In this document: one piece after another, positions 16,642 to 23,599 of the stretch
Position numbering within the stretch: position 1 is the first letter of the stretch
Layout: each line of letters opens with the position of its first letter
Origin: Planctomycetota bacterium
GTDB lineage: Bacteria > Planctomycetota > Phycisphaerae > Sedimentisphaerales > Anaerobacaceae
Length of the DNA: 46,839 bases
Assembly: GCA_030605475.1 (NCBI GenBank)
Contig: JAUWIG010000007.1
Coordinates: 1 to 46,839 of the forward strand
Direction: 5' to 3'
Program-made: the position numbers and the translations under genes
The notes under the pieces: model-generated
What the model was told of the DNA's origin: nothing
What the model saw: only the letters and a program-made list of their open reading frames with translations
Database searches by the model: none

Positions 16642-17451
16642 ATGAATGAAAAAACAGTAATGAAAGTTTTGCTCATTTTGTTGAGCACGGTTGGGATTTG
16701 CTGGGCTGGTGGGTGCGCAGAAAGTTTGGCTACGCGCCAGCTGAAAAAGGCAGATGCTAATTCGGTCGAGACGATATTAAAACGATTGAACCAGAGGGTC
16801 GCAGAACTTGAATCCTACCAGGGACAAATTGAATATTTATTCAGCCAGCCGCTGTTAGAATCGCAGACGCTGCGGAAAGGTGTTTTGTATTATACAAAAT
16901 GCAACGAAAAATCAAAACTGAGGATAAATTTTAAGACACTTAAGCAGGATGATGAAAAAGAACAAAAATATGTCGAGCAGTATATCTTCGACGGCATCTG
17001 GCTTACGCACATCGACTACCAAATCAAAGCGGTTAAGCGTTATCAGTTAGCTGAGCCAAACGAGGCGGTGGATGCCTTTGAATTGGTCCGTGAGAATTTT
17101 CCCATAATCGGTTTTAGTGAGACAGAGGACCTCAAAAAGGAGTTTGAAATAAAGCTGGTTGAGCAGCAGGGGAAGAAGGCGGCGGTTATTGGCCTGCATT
17201 TGAAGGTAAAGCCGGGTTCGATTTATAAAGATGATTATACTTTGATTGATTTTTGGATTGATAAGAAACTCAGTCTGCCGGCAAAAATAATCGCGGTGTC
17301 GGTCGAAGAGGATGTTTATGAAATAAAATTGGTCAAGCCGAAGGTCAATAAAAGAATAGATAAAAAGGTTTTTGAGTTTAAGATTCCTGAAGGCTTCGGT
17401 AAGCCGGAAATAATTCCGTCAAAGAAAACCAGAAAGGAAAGCCACAGATGA
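16642..17451 (+). CDS. DUF1571-like LolA-fold lipoprotein
   Basis: This is an exported protein of about 270 aa with a signal peptide ending in a lipobox-like WAGGCAES; the Cys would be lipidated. The remainder is beta-rich with alternating motifs (LRKGVLYYTKCNEKSKLRINF, IFDGIWLTHIDYQIKAVKRYQL, LIDFWIDKKLSLPAKII), the pattern of LolA-like or DUF1571 outer-membrane proteins common in planctomycetes. The start is uncertain: GTG at 16618 is possible, but ATG at 16642 gives a cleaner signal peptide. The last residues (RKESHR) are read from the dispersed spacer repeat that follows, so the natural C-terminus may have been extended. Confidence 0.7.
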   Translation: MNEKTVMKVLLILLSTVGICWAGGCAESLATRQLKKADANSVETILKRLNQRVAELESYQGQIEYLFSQPLLESQTLRKGVLYYTKCNEKSKLRINFKTLKQDDEKEQKYVEQYIFDGIWLTHIDYQIKAVKRYQLAEPNEAVDAFELVRENFPIIGFSETEDLKKEFEIKLVEQQGKKAAVIGLHLKVKPGSIYKDDYTLIDFWIDKKLSLPAKIIAVSVEEDVYEIKLVKPKVNKRIDKKVFEFKIPEGFGKPEIIPSKKTRKESHR

Positions 17452-17530
17452 ACACAGATTGACACAGGTTAAATAAAAATAAAAAGAAGGAAAGCACAGA
17501 GGCCACAGAGGGCCGCAGAGGAAAAATTAA
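17440..17530. repeat. 'cacagatgaacacag' spacer repeat
   Basis: A run of related 'cacag' phrases (ccacagatgaacacagattg, then gaggccacagagggccgcag) overlaps the 3' end of the preceding gene. Similar strings ('gcggagagcgcagagaca' near 16562 and 'cgcggatttgtgaca' near 45556) occur in other spacers. Confidence 0.5.
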
Positions 17531-17575
17531 GATGGAAATAATTGACTGTCCCGAATGACTCCTTGAGGAAATGGA

Positions 17576-17989
17576 ATGGAAGACTCAGAGATAATATTCT
17601 CGCATTGGACCCGATGGACCGAGCGCACGTTATTGAAGGGTATCCACTCTCCAGGGGTGTATCTGTTGGCTCATTTTGATGTCGAACCCGCTGGACAGGC
17701 AAACCCGCGGGCAAAGCAGATCGTTTACATTGGTGAAACCTGCAAAAATTTGATGAGGCGCTGGCGACAATTTAATCGCTCCGCCTTTGAGGGCAAGTTC
17801 GGGCACAGTGGCGGCAGAACCTATCGGCGGGTATTTGATGACCAGGGCGACAATCTTTATGTTGCCGCGTTTGCAGTAGAGGGATTGGATGAGCAAATCC
17901 GCTCATTGTTCATTCGCTATGTTGAGCGCAAGTTGATTTGGGACTTTGCCAGAAACTGGGGTGCAGCGCCAAGGTGCAATCGCAAATGA
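17576..17989 (+). CDS. GIY-YIG-like nuclease domain protein
   Basis: This is a 137-aa single-domain protein. GVYLL (27-31) and VYIGET (50-55) correspond to the two strands that name the GIY-YIG family. They are followed by the expected helix with basic residues (LMRRWRQF, 59-66), a conserved Glu candidate (E117 in YVERKLI) and an Asn (N127). Family members cut DNA using a divalent metal; small free-standing ones are of unknown role. The gene is bracketed by an inverted 8-bp string (ACTGTCCC at 17545-17552, GGGACAGT at 17999-18006), hinting at mobility. GAGG about 10 bp before the ATG supports the start. Assignment is by motif only. Confidence 0.65.
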   Translation: MEDSEIIFSHWTRWTERTLLKGIHSPGVYLLAHFDVEPAGQANPRAKQIVYIGETCKNLMRRWRQFNRSAFEGKFGHSGGRTYRRVFDDQGDNLYVAAFAVEGLDEQIRSLFIRYVERKLIWDFARNWGAAPRCNRK

Positions 17990-18028
17990 AAGAAATGGGG
18001 GACAGTTAGCTGATTAATTATTTGATAG

Positions 18029-18048
18029 ATTCCCGCTTGCGCGGGAAT
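18029..18048. repeat. Hairpin repeat 'attcccgc'
   Basis: ATTCCCGC (18029-18036) and GCGGGAAT (18041-18048) form a perfect 8-bp stem with a TTGC loop, followed by 'gaca'. A shorter relative, CCTGC-GAAA-GCAGG, is at 38442-38455. Both resemble the widespread 'gtcattcccgcg...' REP-like elements. Confidence 0.65.
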
Positions 18049-18082
18049 GACAAAGGACGTAACAAAATAGAAAGGGTTGAAG

Positions 18083-18559
18083 ATGGCGAAGGGAATAGTT
18101 GTTTATTATTCAAGAACGGGTAATACGAAAGAGATGGCGGAGATAATAGCGGCGGCGATGAACGAAGCTGATTTGGCGACCGAGTGCAAATCGGTTGATA
18201 AAGTAAAGGCGGAAGATTTGCTTAGCTTTGATGCGATAGTAGTCGGCTCGCCGACTTACTACGGGCAAATGGCAGGGCCGATTAAGCAGCTTTTTGATGA
18301 GACTGTAGCTTTTCACGGCAAATTAGATGGCAAGGTAGGAGCGGCATTTTCCAGTGCGGCGAATATCGGTGGGGGCAATGAAACCACGATTATGGGCATA
18401 ATAGAAGGAATGCTCATAGCCGGTTTAGTGGTTCAGGGCGACTCGCAGGGCGACCACTATGGGCCGGTCTCGGTCGGCAAGCCCGATGAAAGAGTCAGGA
18501 AGCAGTGCGAGCGCAGAGGCCAAAGAATTGCTGAACTGACCAAAAAACTTTTCCAGTAG
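18083..18559 (+). CDS. Flavodoxin / WrbA-like FMN protein
   Basis: This is a small FMN-binding protein of 158 aa with the flavodoxin fold. The phosphate-binding loop is YSRTGNTKEMA near the N-terminus, and the second flavin loop is SPTYYGQMAGPIKQLFD. The region GAAFSSAANIGGGNETT and the ending resemble WrbA/NAD(P)H:quinone oxidoreductases more than electron-carrier flavodoxins. It would carry electrons or reduce quinones in the cytosol. The ATG at 18083 is chosen because AAAGGG lies 6 bp upstream; a TTG two codons earlier is less likely. No redox partner is adjacent, though the window also contains a ferredoxin and the FMN operon. Confidence 0.88.
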   Translation: MAKGIVVYYSRTGNTKEMAEIIAAAMNEADLATECKSVDKVKAEDLLSFDAIVVGSPTYYGQMAGPIKQLFDETVAFHGKLDGKVGAAFSSAANIGGGNETTIMGIIEGMLIAGLVVQGDSQGDHYGPVSVGKPDERVRKQCERRGQRIAELTKKLFQ

Positions 18560-19003
18560 CGGGCAGAGACAAAAATAAATCAAGCTCAATTGGTGCGTGA
18601 TACCAATCATAAGAAATATTTGCGCTTGATAGACGTTAAGAGGTTGTCCCAAGAACTTACCACTGCCTTACGGTCGTGGCTCAGTTACAATGGTGCGGCG
18701 CATTTAATTTATAGGTTCGGCGGGATAAGTGTTTTATTTATAGTAACATAGGGCAATTTATTATTCTAAGTTTTTTGCTTTGCCCGAGGATAAAGTCCTC
18801 GAAGGAACTCAGTTCCGGAACAAAGCGGGAAGCTCGGCTAAGGGTGGAACTTCAGCTTTCGCCTCAGGATAACAGCAGAAGCAGCTTGATTTGAGAAAAA
18901 AAATATTGGTTTTTTATTGCAAAAAAGGCATTTTTCTTTGACAAAATAATTGTGGGCCGTTAAGTTTCTATCGATTTTAACCCAGAAACGGGAGGATTAC
19001 TCA
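18560..19003. other. Spacer with degenerate repeat and paired hairpins
   Basis: There is no gene in these 444 bp. It holds a degenerate third copy of the ~125-bp element (18601-18720). It also holds two adjacent perfect hairpins, CGAGGA/TCCTCG and GGAACT/AGTTCC (about 18785-18814), and TTGACA at 18938-18943, a likely -35 box for the next gene. A ribosome-binding GGAGG at 18991-18995 ends the region. Confidence 0.55.
18601..18720. repeat. ~125-bp dispersed element, degenerate copy 3
   Basis: TACCAATC (18601) and CTTACGGTCGTGGCTCAGTT (from 18667) occur at nearly the same spacing (66 bp) as in the copies at 4797 (68 bp) and 31048 (67 bp), followed by a 'gtgcg..gcattta' end. The middle has diverged. 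Confidence 0.6.
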
Positions 19004-19177
19004 ATGCAACAGTACGAAGACCTTAAAGTGTTGGTTGCTGAAATCGAAGCTGATGTCAACAAGGCCGAGGGTGGAAATAAGGCAGCAGGGACGCGAGTCC
19101 GCAAACAAATGCAGAAAATCAAACAGGCTTCTCAGGCCGTCCGTAACGCCATTCTTGAAATCAGGTCGGCGCAGTAG
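19004..19177 (+). CDS. Small histone H1-like nucleoid protein
   Basis: This is a 57-aa, helical, basic protein with the phrase EADVNKAEGGNKAAGTRVRKQMQ and a C-terminal helix KQASQAVRNAILEIR. This resembles the N-terminal part of the chlamydial Hc1/planctomycete histone H1-like family, but it lacks the Lys/Ala/Pro-rich tail of longer members. Such proteins bind DNA and compact the nucleoid. The start at 19004 follows GGAGG (18991-18995) at 8 bp; a longer reading from GTG/TTG codons near 18950 would include the promoter. HU (36816) and this protein are the two nucleoid candidates in the window. Confidence 0.8.
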   Translation: MQQYEDLKVLVAEIEADVNKAEGGNKAAGTRVRKQMQKIKQASQAVRNAILEIRSAQ

Positions 19178-19260
19178 ATAAGCACAAGTATTTTAGAGAT
19201 ATCAGTTGCTGCGCGTATTTTTGGTGGGACTTGCACTGGCTAACTGGCTTGCCCTGTTGG

Positions 19261-19289
19261 CCCCGTTAGAAATGGCAGTTCTAACGGGG
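19261..19289. repeat. Palindromic element, copy 3
   Basis: CCCCGTTAGAA (19261-19271) pairs perfectly with TTCTAACGGGG (19279-19289) around a 7-nt loop. It lies in an open frame just upstream of the FabZ-like gene, between it and the H1-like gene. Confidence 0.88.
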
Positions 19290-19367
19290 CTAATAGTGGT
19301 GGCTTGCCAAGGTGGGCCGGGTGTAGGTACTTCGAATGCGCAGGACGTTCTTGTATTGAGGTCGATA

Positions 19368-19844
19368 ATGCCGCCGCCATTACTGTTTGATTTATCGCAA
19401 ATAGACCTGACAAAAGAGCCTGCCTTCGATAAAGAAGCGATTGGCAAAGTAAATCCTCAGCGCTTTGAGATGCAACATCTCGATGGAGTCCTTTGGTATG
19501 ATAAAAAAAAATATCTGATTCTGGGCTATAAGGATGTAACGGAAGACGAGTTCTGGGTTCGTGGGCACATTCCAGGTCGTCCGTTGATGCCGGCTGTAAT
19601 AATGGTAGAGTCCGCGGCTCAGCTCTCGAGCTTTTTTGTAAAGCAGATTTACGAAGTAAGGGGCTTTATTGGCTTTGCCGGTATAGATTCGGCGAAGTTC
19701 CGTTCCATCGTCGAGCCGGGACAAAGACTATACCTGCTCGGCCATATCACAAAATTCAAGCGGAGAAAATACATCACCATTGTCCAGGGGGTTGTTGACG
19801 ATACTTTGGTATTTGAAGCGGTCGTATCCGGTTTGAACGTTTAG
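19368..19844 (+). CDS. FabZ-like hotdog-fold dehydratase
   Basis: This 158-aa protein matches the 3-hydroxyacyl-ACP dehydratase FabZ family. The catalytic histidine segment FWVRGHIPGRPLMPAVIMVESAAQL contains the His (RGHIPG), the family Pro-x-x-Pro-type turn and the acidic partner Glu (VESAAQL). The strands GFAGIDSAKFRSIVEPGQRLYL follow as in FabZ. It would act in fatty-acid elongation in the cytosol, though planctomycetes carry several FabZ-like paralogues of unclear substrate. ATG at 19368 has GAGG at 19358-19361. The open frame upstream (to 19206) contains the palindromic repeat and a hydrophobic stretch and is judged not to be part of the protein. Confidence 0.82.
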   Translation: MPPPLLFDLSQIDLTKEPAFDKEAIGKVNPQRFEMQHLDGVLWYDKKKYLILGYKDVTEDEFWVRGHIPGRPLMPAVIMVESAAQLSSFFVKQIYEVRGFIGFAGIDSAKFRSIVEPGQRLYLLGHITKFKRRKYITIVQGVVDDTLVFEAVVSGLNV

Positions 19845-19972
19845 TCCAGGCAGCCCCGAGTAGAGAGTCAAATATCGAATTTCGAACGCGTTGAGTCTAT
19901 TTAAGTGCAGAAAGATACAGCCTGGAGTACTTATAAAATGCCAACAAAAGATAACATTTCAGGACAGGTTTT

Positions 19973-20201
19973 TTAACGTCTTTTTCTCAACATCACTGCA
20001 CCCAAGCTAAGTAAAACAAGACTTGGATTTGAGCCTTTAGTTTTTTCCAATTCTTTCAATCTAACGCTCTATCCATCTTGTTTCTGGTTTTTCGCTTAAC
20101 AGTTTCTAACATATTAAGGTACTGCCTGCTTTCATAATCGACACTAACATAAGGTCCATCACTCAACTTACCCGCTCTTAAAGTCAATGAGTACAAATAT
20201 G
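19973..20201 (-). pseudogene. Frameshifted remnant of a sorting-tail protein
   Basis: On the minus strand, one frame reads DGPYVSVDYESRQYLNMLE... to KMDRALD and stops. The next frame continues as RLKELEKTKGSNPSLVLLSL and ends in GAVMLRKRR with a stop at 19973. Joined, the two look like the end of a secreted protein with a PEP-CTERM-like tail (hydrophobic helix then RKRR), similar to ALALLRKRRP of the gene at 5006. The frame is closed upstream by a stop within the next gene's region, so only about the last 70 codons remain. This is an interpretation from translation only. Confidence 0.45.
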
Positions 20202-20498
20202 GATGAATTGATTCAGATTGTTAATATGCAAAGCGGCACAGAAGCCGAGCGTCTCAAGGAATTGCGCAGGTTGGCTTTGGAAGTAGGCGCAAGTCATCTA
20301 AGTGTAACCGGTAATCGGACTGCAAATGAATGGGAATTAGTTTTTAACATTCGGACTGCGTTACAAACGGCGTCAATGCTTGATGCTTGCAAGGCTGCAA
20401 CAAAGGCTTGGATTGTAGCTCTATTTGCTGCGTTAGCATCAATGCTTAGTGCTATTGCAGCATGGGCAGCGATTTTGAAGTCGCTGGAATATCGCTAA
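20187..20498 (+). CDS. Hypothetical protein with C-terminal membrane helix
   Basis: I do not recognise this 103-aa protein. A charged N-terminal half (ELIQIVNMQSGTEAERLKELR) is predicted helical. The C-terminal half has one hydrophobic segment (WIVALFAALASMLSAIAAWAAIL, about residues 75-98) before SLEYR, so it may be anchored in the inner membrane with its N-terminus inside. There is no clear Shine-Dalgarno sequence. It overlaps the remnant gene on the opposite strand and is followed by an inverted repeat (arms rich in 'gagcat', 20531-20610). It could be an inserted cassette gene. Coding status is likely but unproven. Confidence 0.5.
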   Translation: MSTNMDELIQIVNMQSGTEAERLKELRRLALEVGASHLSVTGNRTANEWELVFNIRTALQTASMLDACKAATKAWIVALFAALASMLSAIAAWAAILKSLEYR

Positions 20499-20630
20499 CA
20501 GGTAAACACGGAAACGAAATAGGAAAGTTGAGCATTAGAGCATTGGACCGCATTTGAGCATTTGTTTGCCTTACCTGTACTGCTCCCTGTTCCGATGCTC
20601 AAATGCTCTATTTTTTGCCCCTGCAAAAAA

Positions 20631-20705
20631 TAGCCCCAAGGGGATTCGAACCCCTGTTGCCGGGTTGAAAACCCGGTGTCCTAGTCCTACCTAGACGATG
20701 GGGCC
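20631..20705 (-). tRNA. tRNA-Glu (UUC)
   Basis: A 75-nt cloverleaf on the minus strand has acceptor GGCCCCA/TGGGGCT, an anticodon stem CCGGG/CCCGG with loop TTTTCAA (anticodon TTC), and a T arm AGGGG-TTCGAAT-CCCCT. The first acceptor pair is G1.U72, and CCA is not encoded. It starts 9 bp after the ferredoxin stop codon on the same strand, so the two may be co-transcribed. Confidence 0.95.
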
Positions 20706-20714
20706 GACCGAAAT

Positions 20715-20888
20715 TTACTCCATAGTAATTGCTTCGACAGGACAAGTGTCAACGCAAACCCCGCAATCGACGCAGGTTTCGACATCGACCACTGCCTTGT
20801 CCTTAACCATGCTGATAGCCTCGCTCGGGCAATCTTCTACGCAGGATTCACAACCGGTGCATTTTTCGTCATCTACTTTAGCCGGCAT
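20715..20888 (-). CDS. 2[4Fe-4S] ferredoxin
   Basis: This is a 57-aa soluble electron carrier of the clostridial type. The two cluster motifs are CTGCESCVEDCP (C10, C13, C16, C20) and CVDCGVCVDTCP (C39, C42, C45, C49), in pseudo-twofold symmetry, with PSEAIS and PVEAIT after each. The start is the ATG at 20888, preceded by GAAAGGG. Low-potential ferredoxins of this kind serve bifurcating enzymes, pyruvate:ferredoxin oxidoreductase and similar. It is a plausible partner for the diaphorase/FMN operon at 8464-13258, though not adjacent to it. It is short, so simple length filters miss it. Confidence 0.95.
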   Translation of the reverse strand: MPAKVDDEKCTGCESCVEDCPSEAISMVKDKAVVDVETCVDCGVCVDTCPVEAITME

Positions 20889-21014
20889 TTACGTAACCCT
20901 TTCAAAAAACCCCAAATTTACCAGTAAGAAACGAGATGTTACAAAATTACGATGATATTACAACACAAATTTTGGGAAATTTGAATGGTAATCAGGGACT
21001 GTCAACAGCTTTGT

Positions 21015-23423
21015 TTAGTCTTTGCTGGTGGCTGGTTGTTTCTTCGAATTGTCGGTGGTCGTTTGATTTGTCGGTTGCTGTGGTTGCGGCCTTGCGGCGC
21101 CTAATGCAATTGCCATATCACGAACGAGCTTGCTTGTGTCATATTTGGCTGTCCAGTCCAGAACCTTAGCGAAGCTGGAGCCCTGGTCCTTAGTCAGCAG
21201 AAAAGTGGTCATTAAACGAGTCGGCCAGTGAGTATGGTTCAAATTTTGTGCCAACACACCTGTCATCTCGTAGTCGAGTGGTAAAGAAATCATCGCAGCC
21301 ATAGTGTGCACTTTGACAGTCCAATCATCGTCTTTGAGGTTATGCAGCAGTGCGGATTTCAATAAATCCGGCATCCAGTCAGCATACATAAATTTATAAA
21401 GTGGCTCACGATTTGCCATTGCATGCTGCTCCATCAAAAGGCCGGCAAAAAGCTGGGCGGTTTTGATTTTCTGTCCTTGCCGTCCCTTCGTGAGTGAGGT
21501 AAATCGGTTTTGTAGGAATTTTCCGGTAAGTTTGATGCCCGGACGTTTTACGGCCACCCTGGTCGGTTTTATAGTTGGGAGCCTGTTGGCTGGGCCCTGG
21601 TCAGTGATTACAGGGTCGAGATAAACGGTGAATTCTATATCCAGAAAAGCCTGGGGATGAGTGAGCAATATTTTTCTGAGTTTTGTTGTAACAAGGCGCA
21701 GAGGGATAAGGATGCTGCGGCCGGGCTTGATAGGCGAAGGCGGCCGAATCCTGACAGATACGAGGTTCGGTATCTTTTTATTGATATCACCTGTAATGTC
21801 GGCGTCAATTCTGATGTTGCCTTTAAACAAGCCATCATCAGAGATGACAAGCGGTTCAGGAGAATTGTTTTTTATTGCGACAGAGGCGCCGAAGTCTGTT
21901 CCGTAGGAAAACTTACTGCCTCGTACATTAAGCTGAATAGAGATTATGTTTTCCGGCCTAAGGAACGCCGGGACGACTGCCTGTCCAAAACTGTTTCTTA
22001 ATGCCGTCGAGATGATATCGGGGTTAATCGGCTGGATATACTCGGCGCCGTACTCGGCCATTATCTCTTTAGCGCGTTCGGCCTCCAGTGAGCCTGGGTC
22101 CGAGGCGATTAAGGACCTTAGAGTCTCCGTTGCCAGACTCTGCTGTTGTTTGGCCAGTTGAATCTGCGCCTTCGCTAAATCGGCGATTTGGTTTTGCTCA
22201 TAATTATCGATAAGCGACTTTGCCCAATCGGTCTGGCCATTCATCACAAGCGAATAAGCCAAGATAGCAGCGGCCGTCGGGGAATTGGGTTCGGTTGAAT
22301 AAGCCTTATTAGCCCAATCAAGCGCCTTGTTTGCATCTGGTAGTGCAAAACAATAGAACCACGCCAATTGTTCGTAGTTTATAGTTTGTGTTTCATAGTC
22401 TATGAGCTCAAGTGCTTTTTCTTCAGCGGCCTTTAATATCCGAACGGCCTGTTTGGCATCGCCGATTTTTGCCGCTGCTTTGCCTGCAATAGCTTCGAGA
22501 ATCAGGTCGAAACGGCCGCTTTGCCGGAACTGGGAGGCAATCTTCAGGCATGTGTGCTGACTTCGCCTGGTATTATAGCTGGTAATCGCCCAGGGAAGAT
22601 AGATGTGAGGTGGCAAAGGCTGGGACGGGTAAAGATAGCTGAACAAATCAGCACAGTATCCATAGGCATCCGGGGCGGTCTCGTAAAGTTGCAGCTGCTC
22701 GGCGTATTGTGCGAAGGCCAAGGCGGCTTCGATATCCGACGGATTTTCGCCTAATGCTAATCTTAGCTGTTTGAGATAAATGGCAGGTTCCATCTGTTCT
22801 GGCGCAAGCTCAGCCAGTTTTGCAAAGGCCAGCTTATTGTATTTATTATTGTTATAAGCGTGCATAAGGTAAGATTGAGTGGCTTCGGTGTCGGCCTTTT
22901 CAGCCATCAATAGGCCAAGCAAGGTAGCCAATTCAGAATCCAGACCAGCATTTTTGCCACCCAGATTCTGTAACAGTCTGCCAAGGAGCTGCTCTCGCTG
23001 CTCACGGGAGTTCAACTGCTCGAGCAGATACCGAACCGCTTTTCCCACCACCTCAAGGTCGGTGGATTCATCTACATAATTCATAAGCAGTTGATACACC
23101 AGCTCGGAATTATCCCGGTCGGAGTGTTGACAGGCAAGTTTAATCATATCGGTCAGGACATAGCTGGCCCTGCTGTCCAGATTCGTCGTGGCAGTCAAAA
23201 AGATAATTGCCTGTTCGACCTTGGGTCCACTAACATCTTCGGAGTTAGCTAACTCGTAAGCTATTTCATAAAATCTCTGGCCAACATAGGGTGAAAACAG
23301 CAGGTCGGAATCCGAGGGTCTTTGAGCCCAGGCAGGGGTACAAGCGCACAAGAGCATAAGCGCACAAGAGAATAAGAACACAGGATACTCGTGCCTTATG
23401 CATTTATAACTGCTCTTGAGCAT
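21015..23423 (-). CDS. Secreted TPR protein with C-terminal HEAT-like region
   Basis: This is an 802-aa exported protein. The signal peptide is EYPVFLFSCALMLLCACTPAWA. The next 450 residues are helical TPR-like units (for example AYNNNKYNKLAFAKLAELAP and ANKALDWANKAYSTEPNSPTAAAIL). A beta-rich domain follows (about 480-640, NIISIQLNVRGSKFSYGTDF to LDIEFTVYLDPV), then a HEAT-like end (about 690-780, LLKSALLHNLKDDDWTVKVH and HWPTRLMTTFLL) and a Gln/Thr/Ser-rich tail. No catalytic motif is visible; a periplasmic scaffold role is inferred. GGAGAG lies 5 bp before the ATG. It lies upstream in position of the murJ and rodA genes on the same strand, but with 176 bp between it and murJ. Confidence 0.8.
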   Translation of the reverse strand: MLKSSYKCIRHEYPVFLFSCALMLLCACTPAWAQRPSDSDLLFSPYVGQRFYEIAYELANSEDVSGPKVEQAIIFLTATTNLDSRASYVLTDMIKLACQHSDRDNSELVYQLLMNYVDESTDLEVVGKAVRYLLEQLNSREQREQLLGRLLQNLGGKNAGLDSELATLLGLLMAEKADTEATQSYLMHAYNNNKYNKLAFAKLAELAPEQMEPAIYLKQLRLALGENPSDIEAALAFAQYAEQLQLYETAPDAYGYCADLFSYLYPSQPLPPHIYLPWAITSYNTRRSQHTCLKIASQFRQSGRFDLILEAIAGKAAAKIGDAKQAVRILKAAEEKALELIDYETQTINYEQLAWFYCFALPDANKALDWANKAYSTEPNSPTAAAILAYSLVMNGQTDWAKSLIDNYEQNQIADLAKAQIQLAKQQQSLATETLRSLIASDPGSLEAERAKEIMAEYGAEYIQPINPDIISTALRNSFGQAVVPAFLRPENIISIQLNVRGSKFSYGTDFGASVAIKNNSPEPLVISDDGLFKGNIRIDADITGDINKKIPNLVSVRIRPPSPIKPGRSILIPLRLVTTKLRKILLTHPQAFLDIEFTVYLDPVITDQGPANRLPTIKPTRVAVKRPGIKLTGKFLQNRFTSLTKGRQGQKIKTAQLFAGLLMEQHAMANREPLYKFMYADWMPDLLKSALLHNLKDDDWTVKVHTMAAMISLPLDYEMTGVLAQNLNHTHWPTRLMTTFLLTKDQGSSFAKVLDWTAKYDTSKLVRDMAIALGAARPQPQQPTNQTTTDNSKKQPATSKD

Positions 23424-23599
23424 TTATACTCTCCAGCAGACCTACAGCCGTTAGTAATTCGGCGTAGGATAGAGTCCCACCCTACGCGATGGCTGTGGTC
23501 TTTAGTATTTGGTCGCCCTATACTATACTATTGACTATTCACAAAAACTGTTCGCTAAATAATATTTCGGGGCAATTACGCCGTTTGCTTAAATAATTG

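Noticed and set aside
19206-19367. Upstream extension of the FabZ-like gene
   Set aside because: It has a palindrome and a hydrophobic run but no ribosome-binding site, while ATG at 19368 has GAGG at correct distance.
20698-20955. Plus-strand open frame of 85 codons
   Set aside because: It is antisense to the tRNA-Glu and ferredoxin, whose motifs are unmistakable; its Ser/Thr-rich product is an artefact.
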